A stretch of DNA of 64,000 nt from positions 434,001 through 498,000 of the forward strand of contig DASTDE010000001.1 of NCBI GenBank assembly GCA_035710515.1, written 5' to 3'. Positions 8,183 to 16,900 of the stretch are shown here, piece by piece. This DNA is from Candidatus Rubrimentiphilum sp. (GTDB lineage: Bacteria; Vulcanimicrobiota; Vulcanimicrobiia; Vulcanimicrobiales; Vulcanimicrobiaceae). How positions within the stretch are numbered: position 1 is the first letter of the stretch; each line of letters starts with the position of its first letter. Made by a program: the position numbers and the translations under genes. The notes beneath the pieces were generated by a model. The model ran no database searches. It had not been told where the DNA came from and saw only the letters and a program-made list of their open reading frames with translations.

Positions 8183-8804
8183 TGGTTTCCTGCACGATGC
8201 GCAGACGCGGACGCGGCGGCGGCATGACGACTTGCGCGTTGCGGTCGAAGGCTTGCGCGCTCGGAATCGGTTCGCTGCGATACCGGTCGAGGCAGCGGTC
8301 GACCAGCGTCTCCGGATTGTCGTCGGACATGAGAATCGAGCCGGTGTCTTTTTGCACCAAAGCGGCGATGCGCAAGAATTCATTCGAGATGCCGCCGGAG
8401 TTGGTGAGCACACCGATGAGTTTGCCTTCGTCGTAGGCGATGCAGAACTCGCCGAGCGTTCCGCTGCGGCCGCCGACAAAAAGCACAAAGTCGGAGCTGT
8501 GGATGTTGTGCGTTTCACGGCCCATCAAACCCGAACCGGTGAAGACGATCGTGGTGTACGGCTGCAGCGGCGAGCCGTAGACGTTCACGTGCTCCTCGGG
8601 CGAGAGCGCCGGCGAAACGCCCATGCTGATCCCGTTGGCTTCATGTGCGCCCAGCACGGCTGCGTGCGGCAAGCCCGGGCAGGCGCCCGTGACGATCGTG
8701 CAGTCGCGTTCGGCGATTCGCCGTCCGAGCCGGGCTGCAAGCGCCAGCTCGGCGTCGGTAATGGAGCCTCCGGCGGACCCCATCACGCCAATCTGTATTT
8801 TCAC
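8175..8804 (-). CDS. LOG family protein (nucleoside 5'-monophosphate phosphoribohydrolase-like)
   Basis: A Rossmann-fold protein of about 209 aa related to Lonely Guy/lysine-decarboxylase-like proteins. IQIGVMGSAGG at the N-terminus, IVTGACPGLPHAAVLGA, and GGRSGTLGEF near residue 130 correspond to the nucleotide/ribose-binding motif, usually PGGxGTxxE. The variant GGRSGTLGEF belongs to the subgroup whose substrate is less certain. The start is a GTG at 8804, chosen because family members begin with this beta strand and because ETF-QO diverges at 8860. The stop overlaps the start of the beta-CASP nuclease. Confidence 0.8.
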   Translation of the reverse strand: MKIQIGVMGSAGGSITDAELALAARLGRRIAERDCTIVTGACPGLPHAAVLGAHEANGISMGVSPALSPEEHVNVYGSPLQPYTTIVFTGSGLMGRETHNIHSSDFVLFVGGRSGTLGEFCIAYDEGKLIGVLTNSGGISNEFLRIAALVQKDTGSILMSDDNPETLVDRCLDRYRSEPIPSAQAFDRNAQVVMPPPRPRLRIVQETNG

Positions 8805-8859
8805 GTGACGCGCAGATTCGGCTAAGGTATGGACTCGTCCGCCCGCGAAACGCGATTCC

Positions 8860-10512
8860 ATGCCGGAACGTGAATCGCTCGAAGTAGACGTGCTCTTCGT
8901 GGGCGCCGGCCCGGCCAGTCTGGCGGGGGCGATTCGATTGATGCAGCTGGCGAAAGCTGCCGGCCGCGAGTTGGAAGTTCTCGTAATCGACAAGGGCGGC
9001 GAGATCGGCAGTCACGGGATCTCCGGCGCTGTAATGGATCCGAAAGCGCTCGACGAGCTTTTGCCGGATTGGCGCGGCGAAGCACCGGTTGAATCCGAAG
9101 TCACGAGCGATCAACTCTGGTTCCTTACCGAAAAGTCGAAGATCAGAGCGCCGATCAATCCGCCGATGCTCAACAATCGCGGCAAGTACGTTGCATCGCT
9201 GCAGAAGATGGTCAAGTGGTTGGGCGCAAAGGCTGAAACGGCCGGCGCACAAGTCTTTCCGGCGTTTCCGGGTCAAGAGTTGTTGTGGGACGGCGATCGC
9301 GTGATCGGCGTGCGCATCGGAGACAAGGGTTTGGACAAGGACGGCAATCCGAAACCAAACTACGAACCTGGCGCGGACATCCTTGCGAAGATCGTCGTGC
9401 TGGGCGAAGGTCCGCGCGGGACGTTGGTAAAACAGGCGACGCCGCGTTTGAAGCTCGATGCCGGAAAAGAACCGCAAGTGTACGCCGCTGGTATCAAAGA
9501 ACTCTGGCAATGTCCGCCCGGCCGCGTGCAGCCCGGCAGCGTGATTCATACGCTGGGCTACCCGCTGCCGTCCGAGACATTCGGCGGCGGCTTCATCTAC
9601 GGCATGCAGAACGACATTCTCGACGTCGGCTTCGTGACGGGACTTGATTACCGCAACCCGACCACCGACCCGCAAAACGAACTGCAGCGTTTCAAACTGC
9701 ACCCTGCGGTTCGCGCGCTGCTGCAAGACGCCAAACTCGTTCGTTACGGCGCCAAAGCAATTCCCGAGGGCGGACTCTTTGCGATGCCGCGTATGTACGG
9801 CGACGGGCTGCTGATTATCGGCGACTCGGCCGGGTTCTTGAACGGCATGCGACTGAAGGGCATCCATTTGGCGATGAAATCGGGGATGCTTGCGGCCGAA
9901 ACGATCTTTGAGGCCGTGCAAGCCGGAAATTACAGTGCTCAGCAGCTCTCTACGATCGAAAGCAAATTCAAAGACTCGTGGGCCTACAAAGAACTCTTCG
10001 CCGCGCGCAATTTCCATCAAGGCTTCGAGGGCGGCCTGATTGCGGGTATGCTGAACGTGAGCCTCGGCATGGTGACCGGCGGACGCGGGTTCGGCGTCAA
10101 GAACCAATTGCACGGAACTGCCGGCTACGCGCGCATGGAAAAAGCCGGCTACAAACCTAAGGAGACGCCGCGCGCGAAGATCGATAACGTTGTGACGTTT
10201 GGAAAACTGACGGACGTCTACAACAGCGGCGTAACGCACGACGAGAATCAGCCCAGCCATTTGAAGGTCGCGGATTTCGATATCTGCCGCGATCGCTGCA
10301 CGGTCGAATACGGGAATCCATGCCAGTATTTCTGCCCGGCGCAAGTCTACGAGCCGTTTTACGAAAAGAAGGACGGGCACGTTGAAGGCCGCCTGCAGAT
10401 TAACTTTACGAATTGCGTGCACTGCAAGACATGCGACATTATGGACCCGTACCAAATCATCACTTGGGTTCCCCCACAAGGCGGGGAGGGCCCAGTCTAC
10501 ACCAATATGTAA
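8860..10512 (+). CDS. etfQO: Electron transfer flavoprotein-ubiquinone oxidoreductase
   Basis: Membrane-associated iron-sulfur flavoprotein that passes electrons from ETF (fatty acid and amino acid oxidation) to quinone. The 550-aa length is right. The N-terminal FAD motif VLFVGAGPASLAGAIRL, GLLIIGDSAGFLNGMRLKG in the middle, and the C-terminal ferredoxin-like domain with the 4Fe-4S cysteines (DRCTVEYGNPCQYFCPAQVY and CVHCKTCDI) are all present. The gene ends in the family's usual GEGPVYTNM. No etfA/etfB genes are in the window. ThiS begins 11 bases downstream in the same direction. Confidence 0.96.
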   Translation: MPERESLEVDVLFVGAGPASLAGAIRLMQLAKAAGRELEVLVIDKGGEIGSHGISGAVMDPKALDELLPDWRGEAPVESEVTSDQLWFLTEKSKIRAPINPPMLNNRGKYVASLQKMVKWLGAKAETAGAQVFPAFPGQELLWDGDRVIGVRIGDKGLDKDGNPKPNYEPGADILAKIVVLGEGPRGTLVKQATPRLKLDAGKEPQVYAAGIKELWQCPPGRVQPGSVIHTLGYPLPSETFGGGFIYGMQNDILDVGFVTGLDYRNPTTDPQNELQRFKLHPAVRALLQDAKLVRYGAKAIPEGGLFAMPRMYGDGLLIIGDSAGFLNGMRLKGIHLAMKSGMLAAETIFEAVQAGNYSAQQLSTIESKFKDSWAYKELFAARNFHQGFEGGLIAGMLNVSLGMVTGGRGFGVKNQLHGTAGYARMEKAGYKPKETPRAKIDNVVTFGKLTDVYNSGVTHDENQPSHLKVADFDICRDRCTVEYGNPCQYFCPAQVYEPFYEKKDGHVEGRLQINFTNCVHCKTCDIMDPYQIITWVPPQGGEGPVYTNM

Positions 10513-10523
10513 ACGGTCGAGTG

Positions 10524-10724
10524 ATGAAGGCGACGATTAACGGCGAGCCGCGCGACCTTCCCGACGGACTGACGGTGAAGGCCTTGCTGGCGCACATCTC
10601 GGCGCCGGAGCGCGGCATCGCGGTTGCCAAGAACGATCGCGTCGTGCGGCGCGCCGAGTTTCCGGAAGAAGTCGTGCAAGACGGCGATCGCATCGAGATC
10701 ATCCGGGCGGTGGCCGGTGGATAG
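10524..10724 (+). CDS. thiS: Sulfur carrier protein ThiS
   Basis: A 66-aa ubiquitin-like sulfur carrier for the thiazole half of thiamin. It has the typical beta-grasp pattern ([42 protein letters not shown]) and ends in the required Gly-Gly, which becomes the thiocarboxylate. The start is the ATG at 10524, since a longer frame to 10413 overlaps etfQO and has no family similarity. thiG follows after a single base. No thiF or thiO is present here. Confidence 0.95.
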   Translation: MKATINGEPRDLPDGLTVKALLAHISAPERGIAVAKNDRVVRRAEFPEEVVQDGDRIEIIRAVAGG

Positions 10725-10725
10725 C

Positions 10726-11514
10726 ATGCAAGACATCCTGCGAATCGGAAAGCACGAATTTACGTCGCGGCTCATTGTCGGCTCGGGAAAGTACCCGTCG
10801 CTGGACGTGATGCAGGCCGCGCACGCCGCCAGCGGCACGCAAATGGTGACCGTTGCGATCCGCCGCATCAACCTCGATGACAAGAGCGGCAAGACCCTTT
10901 TGGATTACATCGACCGTACGCGTTACACAATCTTGCCGAATACGGCGGGATGTTATAGCGCGAAAGAGGCCGTGCTGACGGCCCAATTGGCGCGCGAGCT
11001 CGTCGAAACGGATTTGATTAAACTTGAAGTGATCGGCGACGCCGACACACTCTATCCCGACACACGCGAAACACTCGCGGCCGCAGCAGAACTCGTCCGC
11101 GACGGATTCACCGTGCTGCCGTACGTGATCGACGATCCGGTCGCATGCAAGCAACTTGAAGAAGAAGGCTGCGCCGCCGTGATGCCGCTGGCAGCGCCGA
11201 TCGGCAGCGGCCTTGGAGTTTGCAATCCGTATTCGATTCGCATCATCAAAGAGCGCGCGAAGGTGCCGGTAATCGTGGACGCCGGCGTCGGAACAGCCAG
11301 CGATGCGGCGATTGCGATGGAGTTAGGCGTCGATGCGGTGCTCATGAACACCGGAATTGCCGCCGCCAAAGAGCCGGTGCTCATGGCTGAAGCAATGAAA
11401 CGCGCAATTGAAGCGGGACGCTTGGCATTTCTCGCCGGCCGGATGGAGAAGCGGCTCTACGCCAACGCGTCGAGCCCGATGCGCGATTTAATCAGCGTAG
11501 AACCTAGCTCGTAA
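10726..11514 (+). CDS. thiG: Thiazole synthase ThiG
   Basis: A 262-aa TIM-barrel enzyme that condenses 1-deoxyxylulose 5-phosphate, dehydroglycine and ThiS thiocarboxylate to thiazole phosphate. Motifs: [12 protein letters not shown] at the N-terminus, the catalytic Lys in [22 protein letters not shown], and the phosphate-binding end [21 protein letters not shown] with [13 protein letters not shown] 10726 is chosen; a GTG at 10717 would start three codons earlier within thiS. Tight linkage with thiS supports the call. Confidence 0.96.
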   Translation: MQDILRIGKHEFTSRLIVGSGKYPSLDVMQAAHAASGTQMVTVAIRRINLDDKSGKTLLDYIDRTRYTILPNTAGCYSAKEAVLTAQLARELVETDLIKLEVIGDADTLYPDTRETLAAAAELVRDGFTVLPYVIDDPVACKQLEEEGCAAVMPLAAPIGSGLGVCNPYSIRIIKERAKVPVIVDAGVGTASDAAIAMELGVDAVLMNTGIAAAKEPVLMAEAMKRAIEAGRLAFLAGRMEKRLYANASSPMRDLISVEPSS

Positions 11515-11517
11515 GTT

Positions 11518-12096
11518 TCAAGAACTGCGAATAGCTCGCACGAACCAATGCATCACGCCGTGAAGTGGCTGAGCGTGTGCCCATTGGCCGATGATGTCAT
11601 CGGCGGCAGTTTCCTGAATGGATTCGACGCTAAATCGTCCCCCCAAAAGCGCGCGTAATTCCTCGTTTGTAAAATAGACGTGCGGGACGCCGGCCTCATC
11701 GCCGTCCTCGGCGGCAAAGACGTGTTTCGAGATTCGGATGCCCTTGCCGAATCGCGCGTCGCGCGTTGAGGCGAACGTGGCATGAAGGGGCGCGGCGCGT
11801 TTTAGGCTGCGCGCCACCGAATCGAGCGTGGCGGCGACAGTCCCGGGAGTTCCGTGCAGCAGCGCGTGGGTGCTGAGCGCGCCGTCGTAGTATTCCTCGC
11901 GAGCCGTAAGCGGCGCGTCGTCGGCCAGGGCTTCGACTTCAAAACCGGCCGCCTGTAACGCTTCGGTATTGCGGCCGCTGCCCGCGCCGATCTCCAAAAT
12001 CCGCGCGTGCGGAACGGTGCGCAGTCGCGCGATCAGCGAGATCGCGAGCGGATGTGCGCGGCGGAGCTTCTCGTCGCCTGCCGAAGATTCGCTCAT
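11518..12096 (-). CDS. Class I SAM-dependent methyltransferase
   Basis: A 192-aa Rossmann methyltransferase. Motif I is clear (ARILEIGAGSGRNTEAL near residue 35), followed by a shortened motif II/III and FTNEELRALL, a segment common in small-molecule methyltransferases. Substrate unknown. It converges with thiG with only three bases between the stops. Its ATG (12094-12096) overlaps the ATG of the divergent channel gene by two bases, so its promoter must lie inside that gene. Confidence 0.83.
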   Translation of the reverse strand: MSESSAGDEKLRRAHPLAISLIARLRTVPHARILEIGAGSGRNTEALQAAGFEVEALADDAPLTAREEYYDGALSTHALLHGTPGTVAATLDSVARSLKRAAPLHATFASTRDARFGKGIRISKHVFAAEDGDEAGVPHVYFTNEELRALLGGRFSVESIQETAADDIIGQWAHAQPLHGVMHWFVRAIRSS

Positions 12097-13690
12097 GCGT
12101 GAGCTGCCTTTGATTATTGTCGTTGGCGGCGATGACCTTGCCCTGCGCGTCTGCGACGAACTGCGCGCGACGCGCGGCCACGACGTCGTTCAGCTCTGGC
12201 CCGCCGGCGACGATGCGCTGCGCGAGGCGGGCGTGCCGGAAGCGGTGTGTATTATCCCGGTCTCCAGCGACGACCGGCTGAATTTGCAGATTGCGCTCAA
12301 GGCCCGCGAGATCAACCCGAAGATCCGCATCGTGCTGCGCCAGTTCAATCGCGCGCTGGGGCACAAGATCGAGCAGAACCTTGCGGATTGCTCGGCGATA
12401 TCCCCGGCGGCCCACGCCGCCGCGACGTATGCGGGCGCGTCGGTCGATCCCGCTTGCGTTTACGCATTACAGTTTCCGGACGTGGACGGACCGCTGCTCG
12501 GGTTTTCGGAGCGATTCGCGCGCGACTTCGGCTTGCGCGACACGACCGTGGGCGAAGTCGAGCGCCGCTTAGGAGTGCGCGTCGTAACGGTGAACGACGT
12601 CGTCGCGCCGGAGCGCTCGGTCGCGATCTCGCGCGACGATCGCATCGTGGCCTTCGGTCCGATGGAGACGCTCCAGCACGCATGGCGGCGGCGGCGCAGC
12701 GCTCGTCCGCAATTCCGCCGGCGGCGCGCTTGGCTCGCAGACATGCTCCGCGCGGCGGCGCGCTACGAGCCGCTGCTCATCTACACGTTTGCGTTTGCCT
12801 TTCTGCTCTTTCTGGCCGGCTCGCTATATTTCACGTTCCAACTGCACCTCTCGTTCATCGAGGCGATGTACTTTACGGCATCAACGATGTTCACGGTGGG
12901 CTATGGCGACATCACGCCCTATAATCGGCACGGCGGAACCCTCTCGCTCTTTGTTGCGATGGCGGTAATGCTCGGCGGCGTCACAATCGCCGGCGTGTTT
13001 ATCGCATCGATCGCATCTGCGTTCAGCCGCGCACAGGAAACCGCGCTGCAAGGTTTGCGCCGCGTTCGCGCCGAGGATCACGTCGTTGTGTGCGGTGCGG
13101 GCAACACAGGGACGCGCGTGGTCGACTTCTTGCTCGGCATGCAGCAGCGCGTTGTCGTGCTCGAACAAAGCCCGAATACGCTGGTGCTCGAACTGGCTCG
13201 CACGCGGCGTATCGACTTGCTTACCGGCGATGCGACAAGCGACGACACCCTGGAGTTCTGCGACCTCGATTCGGCGCTGAGTTTTGTGGCCGTTACGGAC
13301 AGCGATACTTCGAATCTCGAGGCTGCCCTCGGAGCGCTCGTGCAAAATCCGCAGATTCCGGTCGTTGTGCGAATTAACGATCCGGATTTCTCGCGCCTCA
13401 TCGAACGAAACTTCAATATTGCCAAATCGTTCTCGGCGAGCGAACTCACGGCTCCGATGATCGCGGGCCTGGCGCGTTTCCCTGGGACGCGGGGTCGCGT
13501 GGCTTTTGCAGGCGAGAGCTTCAACGTCGGTGTGCGCAGCGCGTCGGACCGCCTTCCGCGCGCCGAAGGGACAGTTCCGCTATACGCGTGGGGAGCCGGA
13601 AGGCTGCGCCCGATTCGGGACTTTGCCGAGATGGAGCCCGACGACCGGCTGCTCTACATCGTGCCCCTCTCGCAGTTCAAGGCGGACTAG
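12095..13690 (+). CDS. Two-TM potassium channel with RCK (TrkA-N) domains on both sides of the pore
   Basis: A 531-aa ion channel. Residues 1-200 form a TrkA-N/RCK-like NAD-binding domain (LIIVVGGDDLALRVCDEL). A first membrane helix near 228-250, pore loop with the potassium filter TVGYGD at 267-272 and a second helix near 285-310 follow. The C-terminal half holds a second complete RCK Rossmann domain (HVVVCGAGNTGTRVVDFL) and a TrkA-C-like end. Probably a ligand-gated cytoplasmic-membrane potassium channel. Most bacterial two-TM RCK channels carry RCK only after the pore; here one also precedes it. The start ATG overlaps the divergent methyltransferase start. Confidence 0.87.
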   Translation: MRELPLIIVVGGDDLALRVCDELRATRGHDVVQLWPAGDDALREAGVPEAVCIIPVSSDDRLNLQIALKAREINPKIRIVLRQFNRALGHKIEQNLADCSAISPAAHAAATYAGASVDPACVYALQFPDVDGPLLGFSERFARDFGLRDTTVGEVERRLGVRVVTVNDVVAPERSVAISRDDRIVAFGPMETLQHAWRRRRSARPQFRRRRAWLADMLRAAARYEPLLIYTFAFAFLLFLAGSLYFTFQLHLSFIEAMYFTASTMFTVGYGDITPYNRHGGTLSLFVAMAVMLGGVTIAGVFIASIASAFSRAQETALQGLRRVRAEDHVVVCGAGNTGTRVVDFLLGMQQRVVVLEQSPNTLVLELARTRRIDLLTGDATSDDTLEFCDLDSALSFVAVTDSDTSNLEAALGALVQNPQIPVVVRINDPDFSRLIERNFNIAKSFSASELTAPMIAGLARFPGTRGRVAFAGESFNVGVRSASDRLPRAEGTVPLYAWGAGRLRPIRDFAEMEPDDRLLYIVPLSQFKAD

Positions 13691-13717
13691 CCGCTGGCAA
13701 TTGGGAATATCTCCTCC

Positions 13718-14134
13718 ATGCTAACTGAAGGCGCCAAAATGCCGGAGCTCGACGTCGTTGACGACGAGGGCAGAAAATTCAACACCCGCGAGCTGCTCGG
13801 CAAGCCGCTCGTCTTATGGTTTTATCCCAAAGACGACACACCGGGTTGAACGAGCGAGGGCTCGCAGTTTCGCGACGCCATCGACCGGTTCAAGGCGAAG
13901 AACGCGCAGATTGTCGGAGTTAGTAAAGACTCCGTCGCCAGCCATCAAAAATTCAAGGCCAAATACTCGTTGCCGTTTCCGCTCATCGCAGACACGGACC
14001 ACAAGATGTACGATGCGTTTGGCGTGGACGCGCGCACGACGTTTCTGATCAACGCGGACGGCACGATCCGCAAAGTGTGGCCGAAGGTTAGCGTTGCCGG
14101 CCACGCCGAGGACGTTTACAACTCTTTACCTTAG
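13718..14134 (+). CDS. Peroxiredoxin (Bcp/PrxQ type), candidate selenoprotein with in-frame TGA at the catalytic Cys position
   Basis: Thioredoxin-fold peroxidase of 138 residues if the TGA at 13847-13849 is read as selenocysteine. The frame is open on both sides: 43 codons ending FYPKDDTPG, then TGA, then TSEGSQFRD and a normal PrxQ body (GVSKDS, FKAKYSLPFPLIAD, TTFLINADGTI) to TAG. In PrxQ/Bcp the motif is FYPKxxTPGCT, so TGA sits exactly at the peroxidatic Cys (position 44; 45 in E. coli Bcp). The rest of the protein has no cysteine, and the resolving Cys position (+5) is Ser, so without Sec it would have no redox residue. A bacterial SECIS-like hairpin follows. A TGC-to-TGA sequencing error or a pseudogene is the alternative. 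The start ATG 13718 matches the family N-terminus. sel genes are not in the window. Confidence 0.8.
13859..13879 (+). promoter_or_regulatory. Candidate bacterial SECIS element downstream of the in-frame TGA
   Basis: In the RNA, GGC-UCGC (13859-13865) can pair with GCGA and GCC (13872-13875 and 13877-13879), leaving one bulged C and an apical loop AGUUUC. The loop begins 16 nt after the UGA and has a G in its second position, which agrees with the general rules described for bacterial SECIS elements (loop about 16-37 nt after UGA, G among the first two loop bases). A competing hairpin CGAGC-GAGG-GCUCG lies closer to the UGA. Confidence 0.6.
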
Positions 14135-14569
14135 GTACGTCTTGCCGTCCCAAGGTTTGTCGAAGCACTTGTGAACAATGAACGCCGCGTTCTTATAAGC
14201 CGGCTTCAATATCTGAAGCCGCCGAATCGCGCGCGTGACAGCAACTGACGTCGAAACATTTTGGCCGAGATAACCAAATATGTCCCCCGCTCTCGACCCC
14301 GGAACCGTGAAGATGATTTGCCCCTCGTAAGGAAAGACATAGGTTTGGCCGGTTTTGAGCGTTCCGATCATCGCTACGAGCGAAGGATATGTGCCAGCGG
14401 GAGAAATCCATTTGAGATCGGCTACGATGCCTATACGCGGGCCTGCTTGAGCGAGGCCTTGCCCGACGAACATGCTGTCGCGCCCCGTAACGGGACACTG
14501 CGAGCCGTAGTGAGCAACCGGAAGGGTTGTGGCGATCGCGCCTATCGCGAATAAAAGTGCGTATAGCAA
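14126..14569 (-). CDS. Hypothetical exported protein
   Basis: A 147-aa protein with an N-terminal hydrophobic signal segment (LYALLFAIGAIATTLPVA) and two later cysteines (SQCPV and HKCFD). No known domain recognised. The start is a TTG at 14569, and the ribosome-binding site is weak. It converges with the peroxiredoxin and overlaps its 3' end by nine bases. Codon use looks ordinary for the window, so it is probably a real gene of unknown function. Confidence 0.55.
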   Translation of the reverse strand: MLYALLFAIGAIATTLPVAHYGSQCPVTGRDSMFVGQGLAQAGPRIGIVADLKWISPAGTYPSLVAMIGTLKTGQTYVFPYEGQIIFTVPGSRAGDIFGYLGQNVSTSVAVTRAIRRLQILKPAYKNAAFIVHKCFDKPWDGKTYLR

Positions 14570-14686
14570 GCCCTGAGTATGCGCCTACCGGGCGAAATAT
14601 GCAAATGAAGAAGCCCTCGCCCTTCGATACCTCAGGGTCGTTCGATACCTCACGATGACAAGCGATGCGTTCGCTGCGCCGGGGCG

Positions 14687-15238
14687 TTAGTTCTCGGTCT
14701 TAGCGTCGCTCCGCGGAAGTGAGAATTGCAATAATGCACGCACCGGAGCGAGGCCGCGGCTTACGACAGCGCAACAGGTCACTTGCAGTTTGAGTTCTTC
14801 CAGGCGATCCTTGGCCGCTAGCAACTCGCGCGCGCTTGTGACCACGTCCTCGAGTAGCAGCACCTTTTGTCCCGGCTCCCATGCGCCTTCAACATACTCG
14901 CCGGCAAACGCGCCGTAGCCCTTTGGTTTCTTGCGTACGGCGATCATCGGCAGATTCGCCAGTTGCGACACCGCAGTGGCAATCACAACGCCGCCCAGTT
15001 CCGTGCCGCCGATCAAATCCGGATTGACGTCAGCGATGACCGGCACGAAGAGCCGCGCGATCCGCCGCAGGACGTGCGGGTCGGAGAAGAGGCGGAATTT
15101 GTCGATGTAGTAGTCGCTGCGCGTGCCGCCCGAAAGCTGGTAATCCCCGCGGGTCAGCGCGCGCTCGACGATGATCTTGCGCAGCCAGTTGAGATCAGGG
15201 AGACGCCCCAGCGAGTCGCTGGAGCCTAGATACTCCAC
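14687..15238 (-). CDS. pyrE: Orotate phosphoribosyltransferase
   Basis: Pyrimidine biosynthesis enzyme joining orotate to PRPP. Length 183 aa; the N-terminus has SGGTRSDYYIDKFRLFSDP (orotate-binding region), VAVRKK-type lysines appear as IAVRKKPKGYG, and the PRPP-binding motif is VLLLEDVVTSARELL near residue 128. The start is a GTG at 15238, overlapping the stop of the peptide-binding lipoprotein gene by 13 bases, so it is the last gene of the leftward run from pcp. The association with a transporter lipoprotein has no obvious metabolic meaning. Confidence 0.92.
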   Translation of the reverse strand: MEYLGSSDSLGRLPDLNWLRKIIVERALTRGDYQLSGGTRSDYYIDKFRLFSDPHVLRRIARLFVPVIADVNPDLIGGTELGGVVIATAVSQLANLPMIAVRKKPKGYGAFAGEYVEGAWEPGQKVLLLEDVVTSARELLAAKDRLEELKLQVTCCAVVSRGLAPVRALLQFSLPRSDAKTEN

Positions 15239-16896
15239 TGCCAGGCGTTCCAGGATTCGGTCACCGGATTGGGTGCAAAACCTTTGAAGTTGATGCTGAT
15301 GGGATGCATGGCGCGCTGATCGTAGAGGAAGATCTCCGGAAGATCGCGCGCCAGGTAGGTTTGAATCAAGTCATACGCCTTCTTACGCGTCGGCCGGTCG
15401 TAGTTGTTCAGCGCGATCTTTTGCGCGGCTTCCATATCCGGGTTGCAGTAGCGGGAATAGTTGTACCCGAGCGGCGCCACGTTGGCGCAAGCGTATTGTG
15501 AGGCATCGTCCGGATCGATTCCCGCATACCAGCCCGCGAGACTCAAGTCGAACTTGCCGCCTTGCAGGATGCCGCCTTCGCCGACGGGCGCAAAGAGCAC
15601 GTCGCCCGGATAGTACTTGATTTGGACGTCGATGCCGACGTTGCGCAGCATCTGCTGCATCTCGATACTATTCTTGCGGCGGGTGACGTTGCTGTTGTTG
15701 CTGACCAGCGTTAACTGTAGAGGTTGCCCGCCTTTCATCATGATGCCGTCGGCGCGCGGCTTATAGCCGGCAGCCAAGAGCTCTTTGCGGGCGGCGTCGA
15801 CGTTGGGCGGATATTTCTGCACGTCCGGATAGTAGGACCACATCCAGAATGGCTGATCTTCCACGGCGACGCGCGTCTGACCAAAAGTCAGCGTGTCGAC
15901 GATGCGCTGCTTGTCGATCGCATAGGCGACCGCGCGACGGACGTGCATGTCGTTCAGCGTCTTGCCTTTCTCGACGTTGAGCTGCACGTCTTCATAGCCG
16001 TTCACATCAACCCAGGCCAAACAGACGCCGGGAATGTTCTTGACTTCCGGATAGTTGGAGAGCGATGCCTCGAACATCCAGTCGAGCGCGTGCGTCTGCA
16101 GCATCGACCGCATCGTGTTTTCGTCGGGCACCACTCTTATGATGATCTTTGCCAGCCCGGGTTTGCCTGCAAAGAAGTTGTCGTTGGCCGCATAGGTGAT
16201 GTGATCGCCGTGCGCCCACTGTACAAACTTGAACGGTCCGTCACTGACGGTCGGAGCCGAATTAAACGGAATCGTATTGATATTCGGGTACTTCGAAAGC
16301 ACGTGCGCGGGCACGACCGGATACGGCTGGTCGCTGTCGGCGAAAAACGTATTGATGATCGGAGCAAATTTCCGCTTGAGGTGCACGACGACCGTGTAGT
16401 CGTCGGGCGTGTCGACGCTCTTGACGAAATCATAGCCGTGGCGCGAGATGATGTTGTTATTGTTGTCCATGATCGCTTGCCACGACCACTTGACGTCCTT
16501 ACTCGTGACCGGAACGCCGTCAGTCCATTTGATGTTCTTGCGCAGATGATAGGTGATCGTCAGGCCGTCTTTGCTGATGCCGCCGTTTTCGAGCGTTGGC
16601 ACTTCCGACGCCAGCCCCGCGGTTGCGACCGGTTCCCCTTTCGGGTTTGCGTGCAAGAGCGGCAGAAACGCCAGGAACATAATCATGCCGTCGGTCGTGT
16701 TCGAACTCAGCAGCGGGTTGAGGTTCTTGATGTCTTGCTGAATCGAGATGCGCAGCGTCCCGCGGGTCGCGGTGGGCGCGGGCGGATCGGCGGGCGCACC
16801 GCACGATAGCGAATTGTTAGCAGTGACGCCGGTGCTGGTTTTCGTGCACCCGGCGAGCATCGCCACAACGAGAAGACCGGCGACAAAGTGTTTCAT
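15226..16896 (-). CDS. Peptide/oligopeptide ABC transporter substrate-binding lipoprotein (SBP_bac_5)
   Basis: A 556-aa extracytoplasmic solute-binding protein. The signal peptide ends in the lipobox LAGC (residues 14-17), so it is lipid-anchored. Typical family elements follow: LNPLLSSNTTDGMIMFLAFLP, TYHLRKNIKWTDGVPVTSKDV, VVHLKRKFAPI, and RRAVAYAIDKQRIV in the middle. The start is the ATG at 16896; the frame extends further upstream but would overlap the EF-G-like gene. It starts four bases after that gene's stop. No permease or ATPase gene is nearby, so the partner transporter is encoded elsewhere or the protein acts alone. Confidence 0.9.
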   Translation of the reverse strand: MKHFVAGLLVVAMLAGCTKTSTGVTANNSLSCGAPADPPAPTATRGTLRISIQQDIKNLNPLLSSNTTDGMIMFLAFLPLLHANPKGEPVATAGLASEVPTLENGGISKDGLTITYHLRKNIKWTDGVPVTSKDVKWSWQAIMDNNNNIISRHGYDFVKSVDTPDDYTVVVHLKRKFAPIINTFFADSDQPYPVVPAHVLSKYPNINTIPFNSAPTVSDGPFKFVQWAHGDHITYAANDNFFAGKPGLAKIIIRVVPDENTMRSMLQTHALDWMFEASLSNYPEVKNIPGVCLAWVDVNGYEDVQLNVEKGKTLNDMHVRRAVAYAIDKQRIVDTLTFGQTRVAVEDQPFWMWSYYPDVQKYPPNVDAARKELLAAGYKPRADGIMMKGGQPLQLTLVSNNSNVTRRKNSIEMQQMLRNVGIDVQIKYYPGDVLFAPVGEGGILQGGKFDLSLAGWYAGIDPDDASQYACANVAPLGYNYSRYCNPDMEAAQKIALNNYDRPTRKKAYDLIQTYLARDLPEIFLYDQRAMHPISINFKGFAPNPVTESWNAWQWSI

Positions 16897-16900
16897 ATGT

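Noticed and set aside
8641-10479. Open frame of 612 codons on the minus strand across etfQO
   Set aside because: It lies opposite a certain gene with all its motifs, has no recognisable domain, and is explained by the high-GC third-position bias. The same applies to long antisense frames at 15724-16809, 17288-18319, 19400-20221 and 41494-42780.
13718-14134. Peroxiredoxin as an ordinary nonsense pseudogene
   Set aside because: The interruption is at the single catalytic codon and nowhere else, the downstream frame is intact and typical, and a SECIS-like hairpin is in the right place. A sequencing error cannot be excluded without reads.
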